Positions 46,601-58,600 of a stretch of DNA of 64,000 bases are shown in pieces. Location: positions 147,001 through 211,000 of the forward strand of contig JAJOZX010003205.1 of the NCBI GenBank assembly GCA_023014485.1. The letters are read 5' to 3'. The notes under the pieces were generated by a model. That model had not been told where the DNA came from. It saw only the letters and a program-made list of their open reading frames with translations, and made no database searches. The DNA comes from Bathynomus jamesi. Its lineage: Eukaryota > Arthropoda > Malacostraca > Isopoda > Cirolanidae. Position numbers and translations under genes: made by a program. Positions within the stretch are counted from its first letter, which is position 1, and every line of letters starts with the position of its first letter.

Positions 46601-49600
46601 TACGTAAAATGCTATTTAGCAACACTGCTGAGGCCGAAGGCACGAAGGCATGCCTCAATTCAGTTCTCGGACGTGGTTTGTCCTAGTTAGGTTGTTTTCG
46701 TTACTATACTATTATGTGATTGTGATTCTAAAATTTCTAAAATGTCTCTCTCTCTCACGATCAAATTAAAATGGTGAATCCGCACTTGCTTTCCTCACGT
46801 CTTGTTCATTGTTTCGGCATAAATAAAAAAAATCAGTAAACAGTGATGATCGTTTGTAATTTCTCCCGGTCCCTCGCTTTGCTGTTCGAATTTCTATGGC
46901 GGCCGCGCTATCCGGCTACCCGTCTACCACATTTGTATAAGAGACAGCGAAACGAGTGAAAGCAGCAGAAAGAGCTGATAATTAAACGACGACAAATAGT
47001 AGTAGTAAAGACATTTTAAAAATCACAATTTGCATTCGTTAAGAAGTTGTTCAGTATATATATTTTTACAGGGGAGAAACGTCTATGAGGCCACGAGAAG
47101 CGGACTAACCCCTGAGCACGAAGAACAATTAGCTTTTGCTTATTAAAATTTAAGATTCTTTGATAATGATTTTAAATTCTAGACCAGTTTTGTTAGAGAG
47201 TTGGCCCTAAACAAAACCTACTTAGTACTTGTATTAAAAGTTTTAATACAAGTACTAAGAAAGTTTTGTTTATGCCGATCTTGTTACAAAAATGGTATAG
47301 AATTTAAAACAGGGGTGTGGAGCCAGAAAAAAAACTTTTGGCTCCGGCTTCGGAGCCATCTTTTTTAAATGTTTGGCTCCGGCAAGTTATCAAAATCCAA
47401 ATGTAGTTAGAGTGGTCATTGATCATACTCAACAACAGACAGATGAATACACTGTTGAATGATATTTGCAATAAAGGCTAAAAATACTCTTTAAATTTGA
47501 CCTTTTCAATACATAAATCCAAAAAGAAATTATATTAATCGAAATTTGATGATGAACAAAAAAACAATTCTGAAAACTGAAGGGAGGCTTATCAAATGAC
47601 ATTAGCTACATTAAAACATACAAATTAAGACTAATTTTTTCCAATTTTACCTTTTTAATACAGGGTGTACATAAAGTCAGGATCTATTTTTGTGAAGCAC
47701 TTGGAAATTATATGGAATTCAATCATAAAATGATAAAGTGGTAACATTTATTAAATAATTAAGAGTAGGATTCGACGTGACGCCCATCAGTATCCCTGCA
47801 CAGCTCAAATCGTTCCGCAGCATTTCTAAACACATTCTGGAGCATTTGCGGGGTTATGTTATCTGCAGCAGTTCGTATACGTGTACGTAAGTTTTCAAGA
47901 CTCGTAATCTTCGTCTGATAGACGTGCGATTTGATAAAGCCCCATGCAAAGAAATCTAAAGGGGTTAAATCTGGTGATCTCGCTGGCCAAGGTCTGGTTG
48001 CTTCCGCGTCCGATCCAGCGATTTGGAAAACGTCCATTTAGATAATCCTGAACAATTTTGGCATAGTGACAAGGAGCACCATCATGTTGATAGACGACGG
48101 TACTAAAATCCTATCCCCAATCAGCTGAGGTTCAAGGAATTGCTGCAACATGTCCAGATAAATAAGCCCCGTAACTGTAGCTTCAGCAAAGAAAAAAGGA
48201 CCATAAACCTTAGATTTTGTTAAACCCATCCAGACATTAACTTTAGGTGAGTCTCTCTCCCAATTTTGGACGAAATCATTCGGTCTTTCATCTGCCCAAA
48301 TTCGACAGTTATGGCGATTTACTTTTCCACACGTATGGAAAGTGGCTTCATCACTAAAGAGAATGTTGTCCATTAAATTATCACTCCAGATTTGTTCTAC
48401 GAGATCAGCACACACAGGACTTCGTCGAGGGAAATCTTCCTCATGTAAATCATGTAAAACCTGCAAATTATAGCTTTTCTTCTGCAAATTAACTTTCAGA
48501 ATTTTGTGCACAGATGACGTCGGGAGGCCGAGTCTGTGTGATGCAGCACGAACGGACGTACGTGGCTCCTCAGTGATAATTCCGCGTACTGCATTCACGG
48601 TAAGATCTGACATACACCGTCGTCCTGATCTTGCTTCATCATTTACAGATCCCGTTCGTTTAAATTTGTTCACCAATTTTCGTATTGTCTTGTCTATTGG
48701 CCCCGGCTTAAGAAATCTCCTTCTAAACTTCTCTCTGATGTTATTGTATTTCTTTCCCTCGATTCGCCAAATTACTATTGCCACACGCTCTTCTGTATTC
48801 ATTCTAAGGGCTTCTGAAAAGAAAAATAGAAAAAAAATAATTATTTCACAAAAATAGATCCTGACTTTATGTACACCCTGTACATAAATCAAAAAAAAAA
48901 TTATATTAATACAATTTTGATGATTAACAAAAAAAATATTAAATTCTGAAAACTGAAAAGAAACTTATCAAATGATATTAGCTGCATTAAAAGTTAAAAC
49001 TTGAAACAAACAAATTCATACTTTAATTCTTTCATAAACTGATTTTTAAAATTCAAAATTATGTATAACAGTTTGTTCTTAAGAACAAGATTGCTTCAAT
49101 CAAGTCCTCTTTCATTACTGCTCTCAAATCAGATTTTATGATTTTAAGTGCTGAAAATAAACGCTAACTTGAGTAGAGGGTAATGCAAGAACAAGTTGTG
49201 CGACATCTCGTATAATTTCAGGGTACTTAACTATTGCATCTTGTACCGACATCTTTGACTGACGATTAAATTTTTTAACTTCACTTAGAGATTCCCATAC
49301 GGCTAACTTGAATTTAGTCAAGGTACTAAGAGGACCACCATGTGGCACATCGTTTTCAAATCCTGATCGAGAACGTTTTTCTTTTGCACCATGTTGTTTG
49401 TCAATGATTTTTTCAAAGTCAAATTCATTATCAGAAGTGGTAGTAGAAGATGATGGAATGTTTTCATTTTCCTGTTCTGGACATTCTTGAGACTTTCTCA
49501 TTCTAACTGCTATATCACATACAGCATTCATTGCTTTGCTTTGTTGTTCATCCGTTAATAAACATCTGTACTTAGGATCAAGACAAACGCCAGCTAACAT

Positions 49601-52600
49601 TACATCATTTTCCAGTAAACGATTTTCTCTCGCTTCCATGGAGGTCTTGATACCTTCAGCTATGGTACCCCCTGTCTTAGAAAGGCAGTAGATCAGAGAC
49701 TTCCATTCCTTGAAAAACTGGCCAGGAGTCAAGTCTTCGCCTTGAATTGTCTTTGTAGTGATATATGGTTGGTAAAGCAAACTTTTAAGTTTCTTCACTT
49801 GGTCCCACATTACTTCTGATAGTGTAACTTCTGGATTCACCATGTCAATAAGTACAGGTTTTAGTTCTAATAAGCCCTCTATCATCATATATGTGCTACC
49901 CCACCTAGTAGAGCTTGATCTAAAATTGTTACTTTTCCAGCACGTCGTTTAATTATTTCTTGGATCTTTGGTTTTCTCGCAGCTACTGCAACCTGCCTCA
50001 CTTTGCTTACAAGAATGGCTGCGTGTTTATCCGCTAAGCCATCATGAATGGCTAGCTGTAAAGTATGAACACCACAACGCATATGATGGACTCTTGAGAG
50101 GCTTGAAATTTCATCCATGATATTATTTAAATCAAGTTCTGCTGCATCATCAGGTTCCAGTTCTGGGGTCTCAGCATTTGAATCAACTGTTTCTATATCA
50201 TTTTCCTCATCTCTCTCTTGGTCTTCATTTAACTTCTCAATGGTCTTGATCATGTTGGAGGCATTATCAGTTACAATACACAATACACGCTCTTTTTCTA
50301 TTTCATACTCTTGTAGAACATCTTTCACAAGCCCATGAAGGTACTCGCTTGTATGTTGGGCTTGCGTATCGCGTACTGCTAATGTACGGGTAATGGTTTT
50401 ATTGTTGCCATCAACAAATCTAACATTGATTGCATAGTAGTTTGTTCTTAAACGTGTGCAACTATCCATTTTTAAAAATACAAAACATCCTTGTAAATTA
50501 TTTTTTAAAGCGCATTTTTCTTCGTTTGCCTTTTCTATTACCAAACGTCGCATACTATTTCTATCTAAACCAACTTTGAATTTTTGAGCCATTTCTCCTA
50601 ATAAACCAAGCATGGCTGGCTTACAAAAGACAGACAGAGGTAAAGAATTCTTTATCACTAACTCAATAATGTGATTCTTGAACTGATCTGCTGTCATGGA
50701 CACAGTGACTGTTTGACTAACAAAATATTTAGTAAGATTTGGTTGACTTACTCGACTAGAAGTACTGGCAGATTTAAGTATTTGCCTCTTTTCATTCTCT
50801 TCTATAATCTTGAACACTTCAGGATGGTTACGACTTATGTGACGCCTCAAATTGAATGCTCTTGTTGAATCATTGCTCTTGTTGGTTTTGCTTGAAGGTG
50901 TACTAATTTTTGCTCCACATGTCAAAATATTTCCACCAGCATCAGTCACTTCGCAAGTGCAAATATAGTATTTATCATCTTCAGTGGTAGTAAAATATTC
51001 GAATACAATAGACTTTTCTCTAGATCCTTTAAGTTTATTCATTATTGAGGGCTTAAAAAATTTATTTATGTATAAATGATAAATGCTTATTGTTTAGTCT
51101 TAGTTTAGTTAATGATATATGATTTTGGAGCTATAATTAATAATTATATTACAAATATTGACGTTTCTGAAAAAAATAAATATGCATTTTTAATAAAAAC
51201 TATATATTAAGTTAGGTAAAGTACTAAAGTTGGGTTGGGTAAGATAAAGTTGCATTAGGTTTATTATGAATGGGCAAGGTAACTGGAGCCATGGAGCCGG
51301 CGTTTTTTAATGGCTCCGACTCCGGCTCCACCCAAAAACCACCACTCCACCGGTTCCGGCTCCGACTCCACACCCCTGATTTAAAAGGAAATAGTTTTGA
51401 GTTTAATCTGATTTTTTTTTTTTAACAGTACGGAGAGGATTAAATGATTTAATTTAATAAGTTATTTCGAATAACCTTTTCCCAAAAAAGACTATTGCGA
51501 AGTAGTGGTATCGGCCGATATTTACCGATTAATCGGCAAAATGCCGATACTATCAGCGTGCTGATACCAATTAATCGGTGCATCTCTACTTTATAATGCC
51601 AAAATTCTTCACGTAATTTAAGTTTGACCACTTAAAAAATTTCATATCAATTTAATTGGGCAAAAAATATTATGAATTAATTAATAGGAATAAACATTAG
51701 CGTAAATTAGAGAACCATCTGAAGGAATGACGTACCTGATGCAGTTGCTTGCAAAAGCAGTCCAGGATAATCATGTGCTTTGAGAAGGCAGCTTTGGGCA
51801 GTGCTTAAATCTCCTTTTTGTTGAGCAAGTTCCGCAACTTGCCTCCACTTCTGCTCAGAATTTGCCTGGTTTGCCAACTGGAGACACATCTCCAACTCGC
51901 CCAAATTTAAAGCTAAGTCAAATCTGGGGCCAAAATCAATTAGATTTCACTCGCTTTTACAAAATAAATATTTCGGCTAAAATGATATCCACATTTGCTA
52001 TTTCAATACACTGCTTTACGCGTTAATCAGTTGAGCTTTTTGATGCATAACGTTTAGTTAGTACCCTGTTTTATTCTAGCTAGCGTCAGACGACTTTGCT
52101 TCAGCAAAGACGCCTTAGTATCAGAGGGTTAACGTTAAAACAATGGATAGATGAAATTTCACTTTTCAAGTCTTGACCTTTGAGCAGCAACACAGCTTTC
52201 CTCATCAAAAATACAGTACAGAGCCTTGGAATGGGATGCTGTGTCGCCGCTAAAACACCGACATTAAAAACAAATTGAAATTTTTGAATTTCATTTACCT
52301 CTTACCACTGATTACGATTTTATTTTTACCATAAAAAACACCAACCCCGTCATGAAATTCATATAGGTAGGCTTACTTGTGTTCAGGGTCACTGGATACA
52401 GCAAGCGCTTGTTTCTTGAATCCCTGCTTCTCCAGGAAGTGTGCTACGCGCGTTCTGTGACTGGTAGGAATTGTGGGGAGCACTCTGTCAGCGGTGTCGA
52501 AGTCTCGTCTCATGACAGCGGTTTGGTACTCGAGGACGGAAAGTAGTAGTTCGTAGGATATGACGTTAAGTTCTTTATCACCGAGGTAGAGGCGATTGTC

Positions 52601-55600
52601 CTTCGAAATGTAACCCAACAAGTACAGTGTCCTGCATACGGTAAATAATGCTCATTTCAATTTCTAGTGCTTACTTTGTAATGAGAACTTGTGACAGAAA
52701 AAACTAAAGCGTCACTGCATTACAAATTCATAAAACCGAAAGGAGGACTTCACAGAGAAGGTCTAACTCATTCATATACGTCAAAATAAATTTACGTGGT
52801 CTCTGAAAACTTAAACCCTTTCAGTACCAGTGGGACTGTAACGTCCCACCAAAAATAATATGTATCGTACTAGAATGCACCTTTTCTGTAAGTGCTTCTA
52901 CATGTTTACACGGTTATAGGTTTAGTTTGACTGTCGGAAAAGGAACCTAAAATGTGTGTAATGTAAGCAGTGCTGCGAGTTACTTTTTTGTAACTAATTA
53001 GTTACTAGTTACTGCCTCACAGTAACTACCTAGCTACAATTACTAGTTAGTCTGAAAAAAGTAACTAGTTTAGTTACTAGTTGCTGTTTCAAAAAAGTAA
53101 CTAGTTATTACTTCAAAATTACTTTCGACATTTATCCTGATTTTAGCGAGCATCTGATCCCGATAAAAGTACTTTCCCTGACAAGTGATACTTGCCAAGA
53201 TTGTTAATTTGTTTCAAATTGATGGGGACTTTAAAAAAAGAAAAAGGATTTTAGCGTATTAGCAGTAGATATAAGTTGTCAATACAATTGCACTGTGCAC
53301 AATATGTACATCGAGGAAGGCTTGTGAAAAAAAGTAGCTACTAACGGTTTGCTCTCAGAAAAAGTAACGGTACAAGTTACAAATATTTAGGTTTTTTTTT
53401 GTAACTAGTTAAAGTTACTCGGCAGGAAAATTTAACTAATTATCATTACAGTTACTAAAAAAAGGTAACGATTACCGAGTAACTAGTTACGTCATAGCTA
53501 TAAATGCGACTCGTTACTGAAATGTTTTGTTTAGAATAACAATAAATCTTATACGTTTTAGTTTAAAGAAAATATATTCGTAAACGAAAGGGTTAAGTAG
53601 CTTCACTTTGCATACAATGTTTTTAATTGTAGTTAAGTGTTATACAGTTAAATACCAGAGTTAGATCTTGAGGACGCATTACACCAGTTTTTTTCAAACA
53701 GTATTCCGCGGAACCCCGGAGTTCACGAAAAATATTTGGTAATGATGGAAATTTCAGTTTTCGAGCTACCCTAATTTTGTAATGAAAACTTAATATTTTA
53801 AATAATTTTTTATCTTACATGATTGACCACTACTATAAAAACTAAGCCTGACCAGCTCGTTAATGTAATTTCCTTTTCGCATGAAAAATAGGCATAATAC
53901 AAAAAACGTGCTAACCAAGGCTCAAACTGTATCGAATGAATTTGGCCCTATATTACAAACCAATAGAGTTTATAAGAATTACATGTAAAAACAAAGCTAT
54001 TTTATAGCAGTGCTCCGCGACGTGGATTGAAAATTTGAAAGGGTTCATTGGTCTTAAAAGTTTGAAAACCAATGCATTACACTATCTATGCTGGGAAAGC
54101 GCTAACAAGAGAGAAACTCGAGATCAATAATACATACACCTAACCTTTAACTCGCCTAAAATTCGAAGTACTATTCCATTAAGTTGCGTCTAAATCTAAA
54201 AAATACCCTTAAAAACTTTTTCTGAAATGGAAACTTTTAAGTCAGAGGATCAATCATTACAAAAAGTTTGGTCCAATACTAATTATAAAATGTGACCTGT
54301 CAACTATAATCAGTGCATAACTTGTAAAAAAAAAGAAGTGGTGGAACGCTAGTGAGCGAGCCGGAGCCGTGGCCCTTAGAGGAACGGTGCAGGAGGTAGT
54401 ATCCCCCTCCTGCTGGGAGGGTTTGGGTGGTCTCCCCCTAGAAAATTTTCTATCAGTGTGCTTCTGAGATGCTATTTCATTTAACAGACCTCATCCAATG
54501 TTTTCATACACTTAATATGTGTCACATATTTATTTTAGGTATTCACTTCACATCCTCTTTATAATCAATTTCACAACTTAACAAAATAACACGCTCCGAC
54601 TATTAGTGGGTAAATATTTTCAGCGAGACAATCGGTGCAAGAAATACTTTATACAAAAAGAAATGGCAGGCCAAATATAAGTACCTAATCCGACACAAAT
54701 TAACCACTGACTATAATCAGTCCTTGTGTGAAAATATAAGTTACTCGAAGTAGATTTCAAAGATTCTATGGTATAATTTTCTAACTTACAACAACGGTGT
54801 AATGATTGCCAGGTGCTTGTATCCAATATATATATATATATATTATTCATCATATATAATAGGCTATCTATCTATATATATATATATAGGCTAATGCTGT
54901 CTGTTTGTCTGTCTCACCCTAAAACACGGAAACAGCTTTTTGGAGAGAAAAAATTAAGTAAAAGTTGCTTAAAATTAATCGAAACCTACGGGAAAATTAT
55001 AAATAAAGCTGAAATCGAATAATATTTGTTTGTTTATATGCTCATTCCAGGAAATATTATTAAAAAAAAAAAATTGGCTCTGTTGATTGTTTAAGCTTGG
55101 TATTTTTACCACGGGCGTCTGGTTCGTAATAACAATAATTGGACAACAAAATACATCACTTAATACACCATTGGGAAAAAAAGTTAAGCTCGTACGACAG
55201 TTGTAGAAAACGAAAGAGCTAAATTTTGTATTTTCTTTTTACATACAGGGAATGATTATATTCGAGAGGTTACATTTTAAAAACAGCGTTGGACCAAACA
55301 TTTTGCAACGATTATTTATCTGGAATATAATTTTCATTAGAAAGCTAAGCTAAGCTCAGCTGGGAAGTCTCAATATAACTTAATGACATTCCTAATTAGC
55401 AAAACATCGCAAAGTAACGAAATGATTGTAAACAAACCTGTCCAAATGAGCGATCGTAACTATTTCTCCTCCAACGTAATAATTGAGTCTATTCACTGAG
55501 CTTGTGTAGATGAAACAATCTCCTACCCACCGACCAGTTTTCACAATTTCCTGAACCTGAAGAAATCAAGCAAACTACATAAATTTCTCTCTCTTTCTAC

Positions 55601-58600
55601 GCACAGACATATATATTTACACGTGTATAAACAAACAAAAAAAAGAGAAACTAATAAGGAAATGGTTAAACAAATTTCTAAACTCTACTAATTTCACAGA
55701 AATGTATTGTCGTCAACAGCATTTTTAAACACTTTATTATCTTTGACGGTCTTGTGTTACGTTCTTCAGATTTAATTGACGAGTAGAATGGATAGTATCT
55801 TTAAATTTCAATCTGGCTTGATTCATTTTCACTTTCTGAACTTAAGAAAAAAAGTCTGTATACTCAACGAGTAAATACTTCTCCATTGTCTGGTATAATC
55901 TGTATTAGACATTTTTAATTATATTTGAAAAATAACTTGCTCTAAATATACTAAGAGTCGCTGGTCGGGTCTGGTATCAAAGCACTGGGTGTTCTTAAAC
56001 AGCCATTTTTCCCCACGTTATTTCCTTTTATTTGAGTGATGTAAATTCCCGGGAGTCAAAACCTCCAAAAATCTGTTAAATTTTGTTTGTGAAGCATTTT
56101 CTCCTCCCGCCTCCTTTTTCCTTAGGTCAATGTAAAGGGGAGCTGCTTACAGGGTGGGTCAGTTATGATAATAGTAGTAATAGTAGTCAATAAATGTTGG
56201 CGGCGATGGCCAAGTCTGGTTCCAGAACCTCATTGGTAAAGATGGGAAGCTTGATGCGACCTCTCGGAAATCAAACCCTCCCAATAAACGTGATCAGTTT
56301 AAACAAAATATTTGAAGATACAGCATAGAGTTGTTGGGAGTTTTTTCGAAAATGGTGATATAATAAATTTACTAACTCGAGCATAATTTATTTTGTTCAC
56401 AATGACAAATAAGAATTCTAAAACATTTCTGCTTTTGCGCGCTCGCTTTCATATTGCTAGGAGCGAAATGGGACGATTTGGCGCCGCCGTTTGGGCGCGG
56501 AGCCGGTTTGGGCGCCGCCCCCAGGTCTACACTCAGGACTTAACATTTAAAATATATAAACAATTGAAACAATAAAAAATTATAAAGATTTATTTAGAAC
56601 CATCATTACAATATTTTTATCTGCTCCCTTGACGATTGGTTAGGTTCAGTCATATTTTCGTTAAAACTAACAAAATATCACGACTTAACCTAACCAATCG
56701 TCGCTGCCCGGTTAGGTCAACTGTACGCCCTTGACGATTGGTTAGGTTAAGTCGTGATATTTTCGTTAGTTTTAACAAAAATATTACGACTGAACCTAAC
56801 CAATCATCAAGGGGGCAGATAACGGAAAAGTACCCATATTATACAGGGTGTACATAAAGTCAGGATCTATTTTTGTGAAGCACTTGGAAATTATATGGAA
56901 TTCAATCATAAAATGATAAAGTGGTAACATTTATTAAATAATTAAGAGTAGAATTCGACGTGACGCCCATCAGTATCCCTGCACAGCTCAAATCGTTCCG
57001 CAGCATTTCTAAACACATTCTGGAGCATTTGCGGGGTTATGTTATCTGCAGCAGTTCGTATACGTGTAAAGTTTTCAAGACTCGTAATCTTCGTCTGATA
57101 GACGTGCGATTTGATAAAGCCCCATGCAAAGAAATCTAAAGGGGTTAAATCTGGTGATCTCGCTGGCCAAGGTCTGTTGCTTCCGCGTCCGATCCTGCGA
57201 TTTGGAAAACGTCCATTTAGATAATCTTGAACAATTTTGGCATAGTGACAAGGAGCACCATCATGTTGATAGACGACGGTACTAACAAATCCTATCCCCA
57301 ATCAGCTGAGGTTCAAGGAATTGCTGCAACATGTCCAGATAAATAAGCCCCGTAACTGTAGCTTCAGCAAAGGAAAAAGGACCATAAACCTTAGATTTTG
57401 TTAAACCCATCCAGACATTAACTTTAGGTGAGTCTCTTTCCCAATTTTGGACGAAATCATTCGGTCTTTCATCTGCCCAAATTCGACAGTTATGGCGATT
57501 TACTTTTCCACACGTATGGAAAGTGGCTTCATCACTAAAGAGAATGTTGTCCATTAAATTATCACTCCAGATTTGTTCAACGAGATCAGCACACACAGCA
57601 CTTCGTCGAGGGAAATCTTCCTCATGTAAATCATGTAAAACCTGCAAATGATAGCTTTTCTTCTGCAAATTAACTTTCAGAATTTTGTGCACAGATGACG
57701 TCGGGAGGCCGAGTCTGTGTGATGCAGCACGAACGGACGTACGTGGCTCCTCAGCGATAATTCCGCGTACTGCATTCACGGTAAGATCTGACATACACGG
57801 TCGTCCTGATCTTGCTTCATCATTTACAGATCCCGTTCGTTTAAATTTGTTCACCAATTTTCGTATTGTCTTGTCTATTGGCCCCGGCTTATGAAATCTC
57901 CTCCTAAACTTCTCTCTGATGTCATTGTATTTCCCTCGATTCGCCAAATTACTGTTGCCACACATACAAATATCCATTATGTGAAAACTTTTGTTTCCCT
58001 TTCTTACTTGACATATTTTCAGACATTTATGCTATTAAGTGCAACAACACAACTTATCTGAAAAGACAGACAGCACTTCGGGTTAATAACCAAGTATTAC
58101 TATTTAATACTAATTAACGGCGGCGCCAAATCGTACCCGACCGGCTAGGAGGGGGGTCGTATAGGTTGGGGAATGGGGATTATTAATTTTTTCTCTGAAG
58201 CTCTTAATACACACACACACACACACATTTGGTTACCTTACAAAACCGCGACACAATTTCATTTTCATTCAGCAATGAAAGTCGGACTCCTATTTTATAT
58301 GAAAAATCCTTATTTGTTTTTCAGTTTTCTTTCTTTTCTGTTACTATTTCCCTTCGCCCGCCTTCCTTTCTTTCTCGACTAGTCTGGAGTAGATATCAGG
58401 GTATTTGTTAGTCTAACTTTTGTATTTCATATTGTGGTAAATTATTCTTACTTTCAGTTCTGATATACTTTTACACTTTACTCTGCTAAAGAAAATATTA
58501 AGCTACAATAGGCCAACCATTGTTCTACCACTACACCAAGCAAATGGCAGCAAGTACTAGTTTCGGCTACGAATTTTCTTTATTGAATTAGTATTAATGT

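Larger units (their letters stand above)
47513..49020. repeat. ~140-bp tandem duplication in the inner hAT, split by an insertion
   Basis: 47513-47650 and 48883-49020 share cataaatc, aaattatattaat, ttctgaaaactgaa and cttatcaaatga in order at about 85% similarity. The DD41D-type element sits at the junction between the two units. Confidence 0.7.
47310..51378 (-). mobile_element. Inner hAT element of the nest
   Basis: Perfect 8-bp duplications atttaaaa at 47302-47309 and 51379-51386. Ends caggggtgtggagcc and (reverse complement) caggggtgtggagtcggagc. Both subterminal regions are arrays of ggctccg/ggagcc (47340-47390, 51285-51370). It carries a hAT transposase (49136-51042, minus) and a DD41D-type insertion (47661-48880). 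Confidence 0.95.
46179..51588. mobile_element. Outer hAT-like element of a three-level nest
   Basis: Ends tagagatgcatagatac and (reverse complement of right) tagagatgcaccgattaatt, with flanks atttataa (46171-46178) and ctttataa (51589-51596), a 7/8 target duplication. The right subterminal region has repeated gccgatac/ccgataat phrases (51510-51575). After removing the inner hAT about 1.3 kb remains with no transposase, so it is non-autonomous. It contains a perfect 19-bp palindrome at 47221-47259. It is inserted in the COPB2 intron between 45896 and 51736. Confidence 0.8.
56473..58134. repeat. Perfect 19-bp inverted repeats 1.66 kb apart
   Basis: acgatttggcgccgccgtt at 56473-56491 and its exact complement at 58116-58134. 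The interval contains palindromes (56632-56815) and a DD41D-type element. It may be the ends of an unrecognised transposon. The GC-rich repeats stand out from the AT-rich surroundings. Confidence 0.5.

Noticed and set aside
48504..48857. Plus-strand frame of 117 codons (and similar frames at 57685, 22414, 12417 and 1661)
   Set aside because: These are antisense shadows of the transposase or reverse transcriptase on the other strand.
52960..53520. 8-bp target duplication for the GTAACTAGTTAC repeat cluster
   Set aside because: The right tip is diverged and the flanks do not match convincingly.
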